DNA from: Incurvaria masculella
Taxonomy: Eukaryota > Arthropoda > Insecta > Lepidoptera > Incurvariidae
Assembly (NCBI GenBank): GCA_946894095.1
Contig: OX335656.1
Coordinates: 1,193,001-1,257,000, forward strand
Direction of reading: 5' to 3'
Length of the DNA stretch: 64,000 bases
Position numbers and translations under genes: made by a program. Shown here in pieces: positions 24,246 to 33,790 of this stretch (positions within the stretch are counted from its first letter, which is position 1; every line of letters begins with the position of its first letter). The notes below the pieces were generated by a model that did not search any database, was not told the origin of the DNA, and saw only the letters and a program-made list of their open reading frames with translations.

Positions 24246-24708
24246 TTACCTATAAGTTTGCGATTTTCGTTCATAAATTTCGATTGCTATAAATTAGTTA
24301 GACGACTGAAAGGCTTACTCATTGGTTTAGTGATATTATTTGCTAACGATTTGGACGTTGTTCGGATAGTTTTAAGGTACTTATATTAATACGTTGTAAT
24401 CGCACCTTAAATTTGCGATTTTCTTTCATAATTTCAATTGCTACATTAGTTTGACGACTGAGAGGCTTACTTATTGGTTTACTGATATTATTTGCTAATG
24501 ATTTGGACATTGTTTGGATAATTTTAAGGTATATCAATACGTTGCAATCGTACCTCATACATAAGTTTGCGATTTTAATTTATAATTTCGAATGCTATTA
24601 TTACTTTAACGATTGGAAGGCTTACTCATTGGTTTACCTATATTATTTGTCAACGGTTTGAACGTTGTTCGGATTATTTTAAAATAAATTAATACGTTTT
24701 AAATACTT
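24246..24708 (+). repeat. three imperfect ~155-bp tandem repeats at the Helitron 5' side
   Basis: The marker TTTGCGATT occurs at 24257, 24412 and 24566 (periods 155 and 154). Each unit repeats in order a TTTGCGATTTT block, gacga(c/t)tg...aggcttac, a TATTATTTG block, tttgga(c/t)...gttcgga and aatacgtt. The array ends about 70 bp before the OTU ORF, so it is probably the element's promoter or subterminal region. Confidence 0.85.
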
Positions 24709-24778
24709 TAAAGTCACGTTTATCTATTTATCGTATTCCTGCACAAAAAACTCTTGCGTACCAATACTAGTAGGTGCA

Positions 24779-26194
24779 ATGAATTCGGAAATACTGTATG
24801 TGAATGACCATCCGTGCGCACACCGGGTTGTCCCTATACCTGGCGATTGTTCGTGTTTATTTCATTCTTTGTCATTCTCTATGTATGGGAATATTGAGTC
24901 GTCGTATGAGATTAGACTTGCTATAGTCGAGTATGTGGGTGCGCATTGGGATGAGTTACAACTGTATACTTGTGACGAACGCGGAGACCCCTACATTAAC
25001 GCTGATTTGTACATGACGGCAATGGTAAAAACAACTACCTATGGTTCCGTGTCAGAACTTATGGCGGCCGCCGCTTTGTATCCGTATGGTTTCGAGGTTT
25101 ACGAAAATGGCCTTTTGAGAGGATCATTCGGTGGTGATTCTGGTAATCCGGTGAAACGTTTACGATTTTCTGGAAGTTTCTTAGGCGGCCATTATGAAGT
25201 GTTCATTCCAGAAGTGCCTCCGAATGATGATGATTCGAATAAAAATAATGAAAACTTATCTAAAAAGGGCGGAAGACCTAAAAAAGTAAATAAAGGAAGA
25301 CCTAAAACTTCGGCGCTCTCCCGTTCTGAACAAATCAAAGAAGCAGCGGCTCGTTATCGCCAGAAACACCCCGAAAAACGCAAGGAGACATTAACTCGTT
25401 ACAGTTCTTCATGTCCGGAAGTTCACAGAGCAGCTGTAGCGCGTTACACTGCTTCTCATCCCGAAGTTAATAGAGAAGCAGTGTCACGTTACACTGCTTC
25501 TCATCCCGAAGTTAATAGAGAAGCAGTGTCACGTTACACTGCTTCTCATCCCGAAGTTAAGAGAGAAGCAGTGTCACGTTACACTGCTTCTCATCCCGAA
25601 GTTAATAGAGAAGCTGTGGCACGTTATAAAGATTTACACCCTGAGCTAAATCATGAAACTGTTCAAAGAAAAAGATCAAACGAAAAATTACAATTACGAC
25701 TAAAAAATTTAGAAAAAATTACTCAAGCCCTAACAAATCGAATTAAGAACAGATTAGAAGCGGAAAAACTAATTAAATGGGCAGTTCATAACAAACAGCA
25801 AACATTAGGAAACTTTAATAAAACTATTGAAAAATTGAAGGATAAATTAAAAGTATCGTTAGAAAAACTAAGTTCGTGCCCTCCAGATAGTTCTTTAAAT
25901 GACAAGTTAGAATGTTTTCTTGGAAAGTCAGAGCATAGAAGTAACCAGGAGCCATATTACGCAGAAGACGCTTACAATTTATTTGAAAACCAGGACAAAG
26001 CCATCGAAATTGACGATACAGGAAAAGCGGTCTTTGGGAATGTAAAAAAGCATGGCCATAGTTTAGTGTGGTCTTGTAATAATCTGTGTGCACTAGATGA
26101 GAACATAGTCATACAATTAACAAAAATTTTCGAAAGCTTGGTGAACAAAAGTGCAGCTCAGTATTACACTTTAATTGAAAAAAAAAAATATTAG
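24779..26194 (+). CDS. Helitron OTU-like cysteine protease ORF (N-terminal part of the element's polyprotein)
   Basis: 471 residues. Residues about 15-142 form an OTU-like fold: PIPGDCSCLFHSL (D23, C26 as the catalytic D-x-x-C) and GGHYEVF with His138 as the partner base. OTU domains in rolling-circle transposons are thought to process polyproteins or remove ubiquitin. Next come AT-hook-like motifs (GGRPKK and GRPKT, about residues 163-177), seven 15-residue repeats of the type RYTASHPEVNREAV (25349-25663) and a lysine-rich, coiled-coil-like segment. The stop falls just after an 11-A run (26168-26178). The next ORF's frame is open back to that run, so both probably belonged to one reading frame. 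The ATG at 24779 is the first in frame after the tandem repeats. Confidence 0.88.
   Translation: MNSEILYVNDHPCAHRVVPIPGDCSCLFHSLSFSMYGNIESSYEIRLAIVEYVGAHWDELQLYTCDERGDPYINADLYMTAMVKTTTYGSVSELMAAAALYPYGFEVYENGLLRGSFGGDSGNPVKRLRFSGSFLGGHYEVFIPEVPPNDDDSNKNNENLSKKGGRPKKVNKGRPKTSALSRSEQIKEAAARYRQKHPEKRKETLTRYSSSCPEVHRAAVARYTASHPEVNREAVSRYTASHPEVNREAVSRYTASHPEVKREAVSRYTASHPEVNREAVARYKDLHPELNHETVQRKRSNEKLQLRLKNLEKITQALTNRIKNRLEAEKLIKWAVHNKQQTLGNFNKTIEKLKDKLKVSLEKLSSCPPDSSLNDKLECFLGKSEHRSNQEPYYAEDAYNLFENQDKAIEIDDTGKAVFGNVKKHGHSLVWSCNNLCALDENIVIQLTKIFESLVNKSAAQYYTLIEKKKY
25349..25663 (+). repeat. seven in-frame 45-bp (15-residue) repeats
   Basis: The units share R-Y-x4-(H/C)-P-E-x4-(A/T)-(V/L). Units 3-6 are nearly identical at the DNA level, while units 1, 2 and 7 have diverged. 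This implies recent copy-number expansion inside the ORF. The repeat is basic and helical and may bind DNA; that function is inference. Confidence 0.9.
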
Positions 26195-26259
26195 AGTATT
26201 TAAATTATATTAACACTGTCAAAGCCCATTTTCCTCGTCTAAGGACAATTTCAAGGGAA

Positions 26260-28335
26260 ATGTATCAAGTACAAAGTATTTTTAAATTTTTAAAGGATAT
26301 TGATGAATCATTAGAAAAATCTGACGTAGAAAGAATAAAAGAACACGGAAAACAACAAAAAGTTGGCAGTATGGTTGTGGAAAGTAAAGAGTCACATGAA
26401 ATCGTAGAGGATGAGGTCATAGATAAACATAAGGATGCGTTTAAATCTTTAAAACTGAAGTGTCTTGATACTCCAAAGCTTGCGTGCATGTCGTGCAAAA
26501 AACTTTGCTATTCAAGAGATATTTCATCTCTGAGCAGATTAAGAAAAGCTATAGACACCAATATTTGGAATAATCTTCTCAATTATTATAAAAACAACAA
26601 TCAAGATCACAGCCCATACATTTGTCACTCGTGTTTACAAAAAATTAGAGCAAACCAACTGCCAGCAGCCTGTGTTCTAAATGACCTACACGTTAGTACT
26701 ATTCCACCACAGATAACAGAGTTAAATGACTATGAAAAGATACTAATTCAACGCGCCAAAGCGTTTCAGGTAGTAATGCTAATGAATCCCGTAGCAAACA
26801 AACATTTACCTAATAGGCATATGGTGAAAAAAGTAAAAGGCAGAACTTTCCACCTTCCTTTGCCTCTTGATGAAACTTTGAAAAAGCTGTCTAGACCAGA
26901 ACACCCGATTACTAACCCTGAAATGTATATTATAGTACGAGGTACGCCAACAAAATCAAAAATAGTGTGGGAGGATATTGTAGATGTCAGTAAGGTTTAC
27001 CAAGCCTTACAATATTTAAAAGGTGTAAATGCTCTTTACTCTCAAATACGACTTCCACATTCACCTCAACAACTGATTGATTATATTAACGAAGAGGACA
27101 ACATCCATCATATAGTAGACCAATTAGAATCTCAGGTAGATAACATTGTAGACGGAAACGATGGGCTACTAACACAAGTTACATCAGAAAAAGAAGCTGA
27201 CTATGAACAATACACTATTTACTCCTTGCATGAAAGAAGGAGAAACGCTCCTATTTCAGAACTCTACCAAATGCTCAAAGTCAACACTGCTCCAATAGAT
27301 TCTAGAGATAAAGATTTAGATATAAAGTGCTTTCCTGATCTTTATGTTGAAGGTAAATATGGGCAGTTTTATGTTCGGCAGCAAAAGTTAACATCTAGTG
27401 AATATATTAAAGCACGACTAATGTCAAAACACTCTCAATTCCGCCTAAATCAACAATATTTATTTTTTCTACTTAATGATGCTAATATACGTCAAATAAA
27501 TTCCGGCATATTCTATAAAATGAATTGCGTTAATCAAAAACAAAAAATTACAGCTGAACAGTATTTTGAGATGCTTAATAAAGACGAGTTAGAAGGTGAC
27601 TTAACAGCGATATTTGGTAGGTTAAGAAATACGGAACAGTTTTGGAAAAAACCAAGAAATGATGTCAACTGTATGACACAACACTACGGGCCAGCAACCT
27701 GGTTTCTCACCATGAGTCCTTCAGAATGGATGTGGGATGATTTAGGTGACTATCTTAAGGAAGTTAATGGTCCTGAAATGGCGAACAAAGGCATTAGTGA
27801 ATTAGTTGCACTAGATCCTGTCTCCACATCTCGATTTATTGATAACAAGTTTAAAGCTATGTTGGACTTCATTATGTCATCCGATGAGCCGCTTGGAAAA
27901 GTAATACATTACTTTTGGAGACGAGAATATCAATCGCGTGGAGCGCAACACTTTCATTTAATGTTATGGGTAAAAGACGCCCCCATACTTCACGAGTCCT
28001 CGGTTGATGAGGTTGCATTATTCATTTCAAAGTACGTAACTTGTGCTATACCTGACAAGAATGTTTCACCAACACTCTATCAACGAGTTACGTCATATCA
28101 GACCCATAAACATAATAAGTATTGTATGCGCCAAAAGAAAACAAGAAGAGGTTTCGTAAAAGTTTGTCGTTTCGGATTCCCCCGCCCGGTCACAGAAGTA
28201 CTTACTATTAGAGATATAATAGAATCAATAGCTGCTAGAAAAACATTGTCGCCTAACAGTAGACTTTACTATATTGTACGCAAAAAAGAATTCGTTAGCA
28301 TGGAATGGGAATATAGACATTCAATATGTAGGTGA
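26260..28335 (+). CDS. Helitron zinc-finger and Rep (HUH nuclease) ORF
   Basis: 691 residues. Two CxxC pairs (C76/C79 and C122/C125) form a zinc-finger-like module, followed by the PPQITELNDYEKILIQRAKA segment commonly found before Helitron Rep domains. The Rep nuclease core shows TWFLTMSPSEWMW (motif 1) and GAQHFHLML with the metal-binding HFH at residues 564-566 (motif 2). Rep nicks one strand and links to DNA through tyrosines, which here fall in the next ORF. The frame is lost near an A6 run at about 28282-28287, and the last ~20 residues (FVSMEWEYRH...) are out-of-frame read-through. The frame is also open upstream of the ATG to the A11 run at 26168. Confidence 0.9.
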   Translation: MYQVQSIFKFLKDIDESLEKSDVERIKEHGKQQKVGSMVVESKESHEIVEDEVIDKHKDAFKSLKLKCLDTPKLACMSCKKLCYSRDISSLSRLRKAIDTNIWNNLLNYYKNNNQDHSPYICHSCLQKIRANQLPAACVLNDLHVSTIPPQITELNDYEKILIQRAKAFQVVMLMNPVANKHLPNRHMVKKVKGRTFHLPLPLDETLKKLSRPEHPITNPEMYIIVRGTPTKSKIVWEDIVDVSKVYQALQYLKGVNALYSQIRLPHSPQQLIDYINEEDNIHHIVDQLESQVDNIVDGNDGLLTQVTSEKEADYEQYTIYSLHERRRNAPISELYQMLKVNTAPIDSRDKDLDIKCFPDLYVEGKYGQFYVRQQKLTSSEYIKARLMSKHSQFRLNQQYLFFLLNDANIRQINSGIFYKMNCVNQKQKITAEQYFEMLNKDELEGDLTAIFGRLRNTEQFWKKPRNDVNCMTQHYGPATWFLTMSPSEWMWDDLGDYLKEVNGPEMANKGISELVALDPVSTSRFIDNKFKAMLDFIMSSDEPLGKVIHYFWRREYQSRGAQHFHLMLWVKDAPILHESSVDEVALFISKYVTCAIPDKNVSPTLYQRVTSYQTHKHNKYCMRQKKTRRGFVKVCRFGFPRPVTEVLTIRDIIESIAARKTLSPNSRLYYIVRKKEFVSMEWEYRHSICR

Positions 28336-30694
28336 AAAGACAGCTATTTTAAATTATTACGTTACTAAATATACCACCAAAAGCGAGAAAACTCACGTTA
28401 CTGATATGTTTCAAGACATAAACTCTACAAAACCTTTAAGAAGCCGCCTGTTTAACATTGGCCTTAGAGTTTTATCTAATAGAGAGTGCGGCTCTTTAGA
28501 AGCCAGTGACACTCTACTTGGTATTCCTCTCTACGGTACAGATCCTACCACAACAATTCGATGGCTGGACGTCAACATCTTTCGTAACCGGCGCGTTAAA
28601 TCTAAATCTGATATGATGGTGCTAGACCCGGAGTCCACCGATATTTATTACGAGTCTTGGATTGATGACCATTATCCTAAGCGGCCTAAAGAGTTGGAGA
28701 GTACTAACTTGTACAGTTTCGCTCAAAATTACGATATTGTTAAAACACGCCCTGTCTCCTCTAAAGTCAAGTGTTACGAAATAAATGACGGTAAAAAGTT
28801 CCTGAAAAGAAGAACTAACCCATATTTGATCAATCACTACTTCTACGAAGGAGAACAAGTACCAGAGAAATACTTCTTCTCTTTACTACTTTTATTCAAG
28901 CCATGGCGTTCCTTAGATGAACTAAAAATGGGGTGTGATACTTACACGGAGGCCTTTAATTTGGCGAAAGGAGATTTAAAAGAAGGAGTCGATTATGGAA
29001 ATTCAATGATAGAGTCTAGATACAAGATACAAAAAGCATTTGAAATGATAGAATCTAAAGTTGCTGAGATTAACGAAGAAAGGGAAATTGTTGATGATGA
29101 CGATGGTCCTGAAAACCCTTTGGACTTTGAAGCTGTGGAAGCTGCAAACGCAATGAATGACTTTCAAAAAATCAATCGGGTAGAAGAAGAGCAGGCTGAT
29201 CTTCAAAGTATGATCGCAAAACTTAATGCCGATCAAAAAAGAGTCTTTGATATGATCACAAATAAAATGGACGCAACTGATAATGACGCTGACGTTTTAC
29301 GCTGTTTTGTGAGTGGAACTGGTGGCACTGGAAAGAGCTTTTTAATAAAAACTCTGAAAGTTTGGGTTCAGACCTATTTAAACAAAAAAGTGGCAGTTAG
29401 TGCTCCAACAGGAATAGCTGCATTCAATGTGAATGGATTGACTATACATAGACTATTGCAGCTGCCTGTGGAACACAAGCAAACACCGAAGTACAAGCCA
29501 CTTTCTGATGAAGTGCTCCAAGTTCTGAGATCAGATTTGAAAGAAGTAGTGTTGTTTATCATAGATGAAGTGTCGATGATATCCAATGTTACTTTAACAT
29601 ATATTCATTTACGCTTGTCTGAGATATTCGACACAAGCGACGATCAAAATGGTTGGTTTGGAAAAAAACATCTTGTTGTTTTCGGAGATCTCTTACAGCT
29701 TCCACCGGTAAGAGAAAAGTCACCTTTTGAAAAACTATCAAAAGCTGAAACTAACAAATTGTTAGGTTCCCTCAGTATGCCGAATCTGTGGATTGAACTG
29801 TTCATATACGATGAACTTACTATTAACATGCGACAGCTCAATGATTTTGACTTTGTTGAAATGCTAAATAGAATAAGATTAGGCGTGACTACTCAAAAAG
29901 ACTGCGACTTACTCTCGACTAGATTAATAACTCTCAAATCCGATTCAAATGAAAACAGATTAGTTGAAATAATTGAACACATCTCGAAACTTCCTAACGA
30001 TACCGTTTGCTTATTACCTACAAAAAACATGTGTCAACAATTAAATACTGCAATGCTTAGATCTCTCCCACATCCCGAAATAAAACTTACAGCTGTAGAT
30101 AGTATAGATTGTCCCAAATACCTAACAAAAAGAGCTCGTGAATGCATAAATAAATATGAAGAGGATGCTTCTATGACTGCGGGCCTGGAAGAGAACATAA
30201 CTATAAAAATAGGAGCAAAAGTCATGTTAAGGCGAAATATTGACGTGAGTCTTGGTTTAGTTAATGGTTCTATCGGTATAGTGCAAAGAGTAAAGGTTGA
30301 TCCGGAAAATACAAAAATAATTAAGAAAATATACATTACATTTAATAAAGAAGATGTTTATGAGCTCGGTCCGGTCAAAACTAAATTTGAAATTATTAAT
30401 AGAGCTTATGTTCATCGCGAACAGTTCCCCATATGTATAGCCTATGCTATAACTATACACAAAAGTCAGGGCCTAAGTCTAAATAATGCGCTGATGGATA
30501 TAGGTTCTGCAGTGTTCACATCCGGTCAAGCTTACGTGGCACTTTCGAGAGTTACAAGTCTGAGCGGCTTACATCTAATTAATGTCGACTTTGGAAGTAT
30601 TAAAGCGCAGGAATCCTCAATTTGTGAATACAATAGACTAAGAAGCATTCATCGTCCAGACTTTTTAAAAAATTGTAACATCAAAGCTTCCTAG
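28274..30694 (+). CDS. Helitron Rep tyrosine motif plus Pif1-family helicase ORF
   Basis: 806 residues counted from a TTG; there is no real start, because the frame is entered by a one-base shift around 28285. The N-terminus carries WNGNIDIQYVGE and NYYVTKYTTK, the Rep catalytic tyrosines (Y29 and Y33 in YVTKY). The helicase follows: Walker A GTGGTGKS at residues 348-355, Walker B IIDE (D431, E432), the GDLLQLPP motif, and C-terminal AITIHKSQG and AYVALSRV. This is the SF1 Pif1-like helicase that unwinds DNA in rolling-circle transposition. No internal stops occur over 2.4 kb, so decay is recent. The C-terminal tail continues out of frame after the stop, in the duplicated segment 30700-30900. 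Confidence 0.92.
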   Translation: MYAKKNSLAWNGNIDIQYVGEKTAILNYYVTKYTTKSEKTHVTDMFQDINSTKPLRSRLFNIGLRVLSNRECGSLEASDTLLGIPLYGTDPTTTIRWLDVNIFRNRRVKSKSDMMVLDPESTDIYYESWIDDHYPKRPKELESTNLYSFAQNYDIVKTRPVSSKVKCYEINDGKKFLKRRTNPYLINHYFYEGEQVPEKYFFSLLLLFKPWRSLDELKMGCDTYTEAFNLAKGDLKEGVDYGNSMIESRYKIQKAFEMIESKVAEINEEREIVDDDDGPENPLDFEAVEAANAMNDFQKINRVEEEQADLQSMIAKLNADQKRVFDMITNKMDATDNDADVLRCFVSGTGGTGKSFLIKTLKVWVQTYLNKKVAVSAPTGIAAFNVNGLTIHRLLQLPVEHKQTPKYKPLSDEVLQVLRSDLKEVVLFIIDEVSMISNVTLTYIHLRLSEIFDTSDDQNGWFGKKHLVVFGDLLQLPPVREKSPFEKLSKAETNKLLGSLSMPNLWIELFIYDELTINMRQLNDFDFVEMLNRIRLGVTTQKDCDLLSTRLITLKSDSNENRLVEIIEHISKLPNDTVCLLPTKNMCQQLNTAMLRSLPHPEIKLTAVDSIDCPKYLTKRARECINKYEEDASMTAGLEENITIKIGAKVMLRRNIDVSLGLVNGSIGIVQRVKVDPENTKIIKKIYITFNKEDVYELGPVKTKFEIINRAYVHREQFPICIAYAITIHKSQGLSLNNALMDIGSAVFTSGQAYVALSRVTSLSGLHLINVDFGSIKAQESSICEYNRLRSIHRPDFLKNCNIKAS

Positions 30695-30699
30695 AAAAA

Positions 30700-30903
30700 C
30701 CCATAGAGATAGGGAGTGGGCTTTGAGAAAAACTGTAGCTGATGCTCAAGAAGTAGTACCGGAAAAGAAAAAGAGGAAGACTACTTACAAAAATAAGAAA
30801 AGCTCATAAGACAGAGAGTGGGCTTTCAGAAAAAAATTGTTGGTATTCAAGAAGTAGAAGGTACCAGAAGGGCTAAAAGTAGGACTATCTACAAAAAGAG
30901 ATG
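30700..30903 (+). repeat. tandem ~100-bp duplication of a lysine-rich coding tail
   Basis: Both halves read gagtgggctttNagaaaaa..., ...caagaagtag... and a final cta(c/t)NtacaaaaA block. Translated, both begin DREWA(L/F)RK and are rich in K and R. Stops and shifts separate them from the helicase frame, so this is a decaying C-terminal extension. Confidence 0.7.
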
Positions 30904-31442
30904 AGATCCCATCAAAAACAAAACTTGTAAAAAAAACCAAGTCTCGCAAATCAGTTCTTCTACCGTAAAAAGTTGTGAGATCCATGTAATACCAAGTCGG
31001 TTAATTTATTCAGTCCCTACTTAAGTGACTTTCTTTCTGTAAGTTATTACGTAATTATAGGTAACCGAACCACATCTTATAGTGACAATATCAATATTAA
31101 AAATATTGTATGTTTTAAATAAATAGATTGACTTGGCAATCGCACTAAATAATCAAATTTAATATAATCTGATATTTCTTGTGAGATACGTTGTGTTTTC
31201 GTGCGATGGCCAAGTCATTCTATTTATTTAAAACATACAATATTTTTAATATTGATATTGTCACTATAAGATGTGGTTCGGTTACCTATAATTACGTAAT
31301 AACTTACAGAAAGAAAGTCACTTAAGTAGGGACTGAATAAATTAACCGACTTGGTATTACATGGATCTCACAACTTTTTACGGTAGAAGAACTGATTTGC
31401 GAGACTTGGTTTTTTTTACAAGTTTTGTTTTTGATGGGATCT
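30904..31442. repeat. near-perfect 539-bp palindrome (242-bp arms, 55-bp spacer) at the Helitron tail
   Basis: The left arm 30904-31145 and right arm 31201-31442 are reverse complements with only two differences that I can find, both next to the spacer. The left arm contains the end of the coding tail (frame ...KTKLVKKTKSRKS to a TAA) and an AATAAA at 31118-31123. It is therefore genuine element sequence, and the right arm is an inverted copy. The spacer is AT-rich. Outside the arms homology stops abruptly. Confidence 0.93.
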
Positions 31443-32839
31443 ATTTTACTAAATGAATTATTATATCCACTCATACATCTATTGTGTTACTGGAGCAGTG
31501 CATCGCTTAAAGGTCCTTGCTTGCGGTGACGCTTGGCTCAGGTTATCTCTTTCCCTAAAATATGGTTGAAAGAGGTAATGGCTGTGCCCGGCGTGATGCT
31601 CGTGAACGGGTGCTGTTTGTGGGGACTGGCCTGCTCCAATTGGCAACATATTAGTTGGAGGGGATTGTCTTTGCAAATAAAATGATATTTTTCATGAACT
31701 GTTGCATACGGCATGGATTGTAAATTTTTGTGTATTCATGTGAATTTAGTGTTTTACCTATGTTTTTGTTAAAATAATTGACAAACACTTTTGTAAACTT
31801 AGACTAAGTGGAAGTTGAAATAAAAAAACAGCGGAGTTTCTTTCCAGTTCTTCTTCGCTATGTTTTGTTTTGCTGAACTGGCCAATGCTAAAATATGACA
31901 AATCCGAGTGCAGTGTACTGTCTATGGATGATGAATAAACAATACAATGTTGATAACATAGTCCCTGGCGTGATTAGTGTGGCCAATTAAATGAAAAATT
32001 GGAAGCAAATTATGTTTTATGCCGAACAGAGATGACGGCTAACATGCGCTGCGATATTTACGCTCAGTTATTGGTATTTTTTGTTTTAATGTATGTGCTT
32101 AACTTATAACGATCAAATTTATATATACAACAAACGACTTTACTCCACACTACATCACATCACACCACACCACAACACATCACACCACAAAACCCGTTTT
32201 CACCCTTTGGATACTTAACCCTAAAAATGTATTCGTATCATCCGTTAGGCGACTTTGTGGTCGTCACTTATTGGAAGTCTATGGCTATGACAAATCTCTT
32301 TGCCATATCCTAATTCATGGGAATTACCAGTAATTCAAAACCGTTTAAATGAAAATTTCGATGTCGCCACATACACTCGAGTTTCCGCATCGTTGAAGTA
32401 CTTACAGCAATTGCTGAAGTCAAGTTGGCGCTTAACAAAAGTGTCACTCACAAACGCGTGCCTTGGAATAAAATTGTATAATGGAACCCCTGGGAACAGA
32501 CGGCTGGCGTTGCGAAAATCTACACAAGCATATACATACATACATAAGATTTATGTATTCGCAACATTCAACCACTATTTCATTTGCAAACGTTTTTTGG
32601 GCTGTCGTGCAAAATGAAAGGCCATTTTAATATTGTTTTCTAGACTGTCATGATTGCGAAACAGTTTTTCACAACGATTTCATGCCTATATGATATCAAA
32701 TGTAGTGAAGTCATGTATTTTTATATCGTTCCACCAGAAATAAAGATAAAATCGAGATCGTTTTCTGTTATATTGCCGCTAATCTTGTAGCTCAAGGGTC
32801 TTGCAGATTGTTTGGTTTTCAATTGAAAATACCAGAACA
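31443..32839. other. dpr intron, mostly unannotated
   Basis: A (CACAC/CATCA)n patch lies at 32150-32195, followed by the end of a GACG repeat (gttttcaccctttggatact, aaccctaaaaa) to 32228. The block 31480-31680 looks repeat-like but is not recognised. Confidence 0.5.
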
Positions 32840-33220
32840 TTTTTTTTATGTGACTGGACATGGATGGCTAATATCACACCTTCTGTCATGGTATTAGCCT
32901 AACACACCGCATGGGAACTAGGTGCCATGCCAGGAGCTTCCTTATATTGCACGGCTACATTGAACTGGATGGAAAACACGGACAATTTTCATTGCCGCTT
33001 CGACCTACGTTCATTCAATGCGATGGTACCAACCCGGGCGGGATTAACCGTACCACCTAGTAAGTAAGGAAGGGGACCTACAGTTTAACGTGGAATCCGA
33101 ACCACGGCCAACCTCTCTCAACGGCCGAATGGTCACCCATCCAAGACCAGACCGGACCCAGCGTTGCTTAACTTCGGAGAGCCATCGCCGAAGTGTAGCT
33201 CCACTGGGCTATTAAGGCTG
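32840..33220 (-). mobile_element. SINE with 5S rRNA-derived head
   Basis: Tail and body match the tRNA-headed family. On the minus strand the head reads TAGCCCAGTGG, then CTCCGAAGTTAAGCAACGCT, GGGTCCGGTCTGGTCTTGG and ATGGGTGACC. That is the 5S rRNA internal promoter region: box A AAGTTAAGCAACG and box C-like TTGGATGGGTGACC. A SINE3-type (5S) element, but with a tRNA-like A box in front. It is not a functional 5S gene. Confidence 0.85.
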
Positions 33221-33790
33221 ACATGTGCCTAACAATATTGGATATATCTCTATATCTATCTATGAGATATCTACCAAAGGTGGCACATCTCAAACGCTCA
33301 TTTCTTGTACTCCATAAATATAAAAAAAAAACGATTTGCAGATGCGAGAAAATTTATAGCAATCTCCAATATAGAATCGAGGTTCAATTATATTGGGATA
33401 ACTTTCAATTTAAGGCGAGGGCAGCTCTTCTATAACATATCCGTAGGCCTTTCTATAATGTCGAGCACAACGCGAGTCTCACCAGACACGCTCTTCTCTA
33501 GTGATGGAACACGTACTCGACACTTTTATATCGAACTGGGACAATGGCATACTTTCTCACGTCAACATATTTTGCTTATGCCGGTAACTTTAATGCATGA
33601 TTCTGAAAAATTAAGCATCTAATGCTGTAATATGTAACGTTAAAAGTAGGTTCACGAAACAAATAAATTTGTATTATAAGTCATCCATCTCACCTGCTCA
33701 GGAGTGTAAATAAACTAAAATTAAATATTGTTAAACCCACCAGTTATTATAGTAGCTAACACTTAGCAAAGAATATAATACATTCTTAAT

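Larger units (their letters stand above)
24246..31442 (+). mobile_element. long autonomous Helitron-type (OTU-Rep-helicase) transposon
   Basis: A rolling-circle transposon lying in the 25 kb dpr intron on the strand opposite to the gene. In order: three tandem ~155-bp repeats, an OTU-protease ORF, a zinc-finger and HUH-Rep ORF, the Rep tyrosines plus Pif1-type helicase ORF, a duplicated lysine-rich coding tail, and a tail-to-tail palindrome. The presence of an OTU domain recalls the Helentron (Helitron2) lineage, but I find neither an endonuclease domain nor unambiguous termini, so the limits are approximate. Frame changes at 26170-26192 and about 28285 suggest a copy that is nearly but not fully intact. 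Confidence 0.9.

Noticed and set aside
25349..25663. CRISPR-like regular repeats
   Set aside because: In-frame protein repeats without spacers; the genome is eukaryotic.
33110..33215. 5S rRNA-like sequence
   Set aside because: Only the internal promoter portion is present and it is fused to a SINE body; not a functional 5S rRNA gene.
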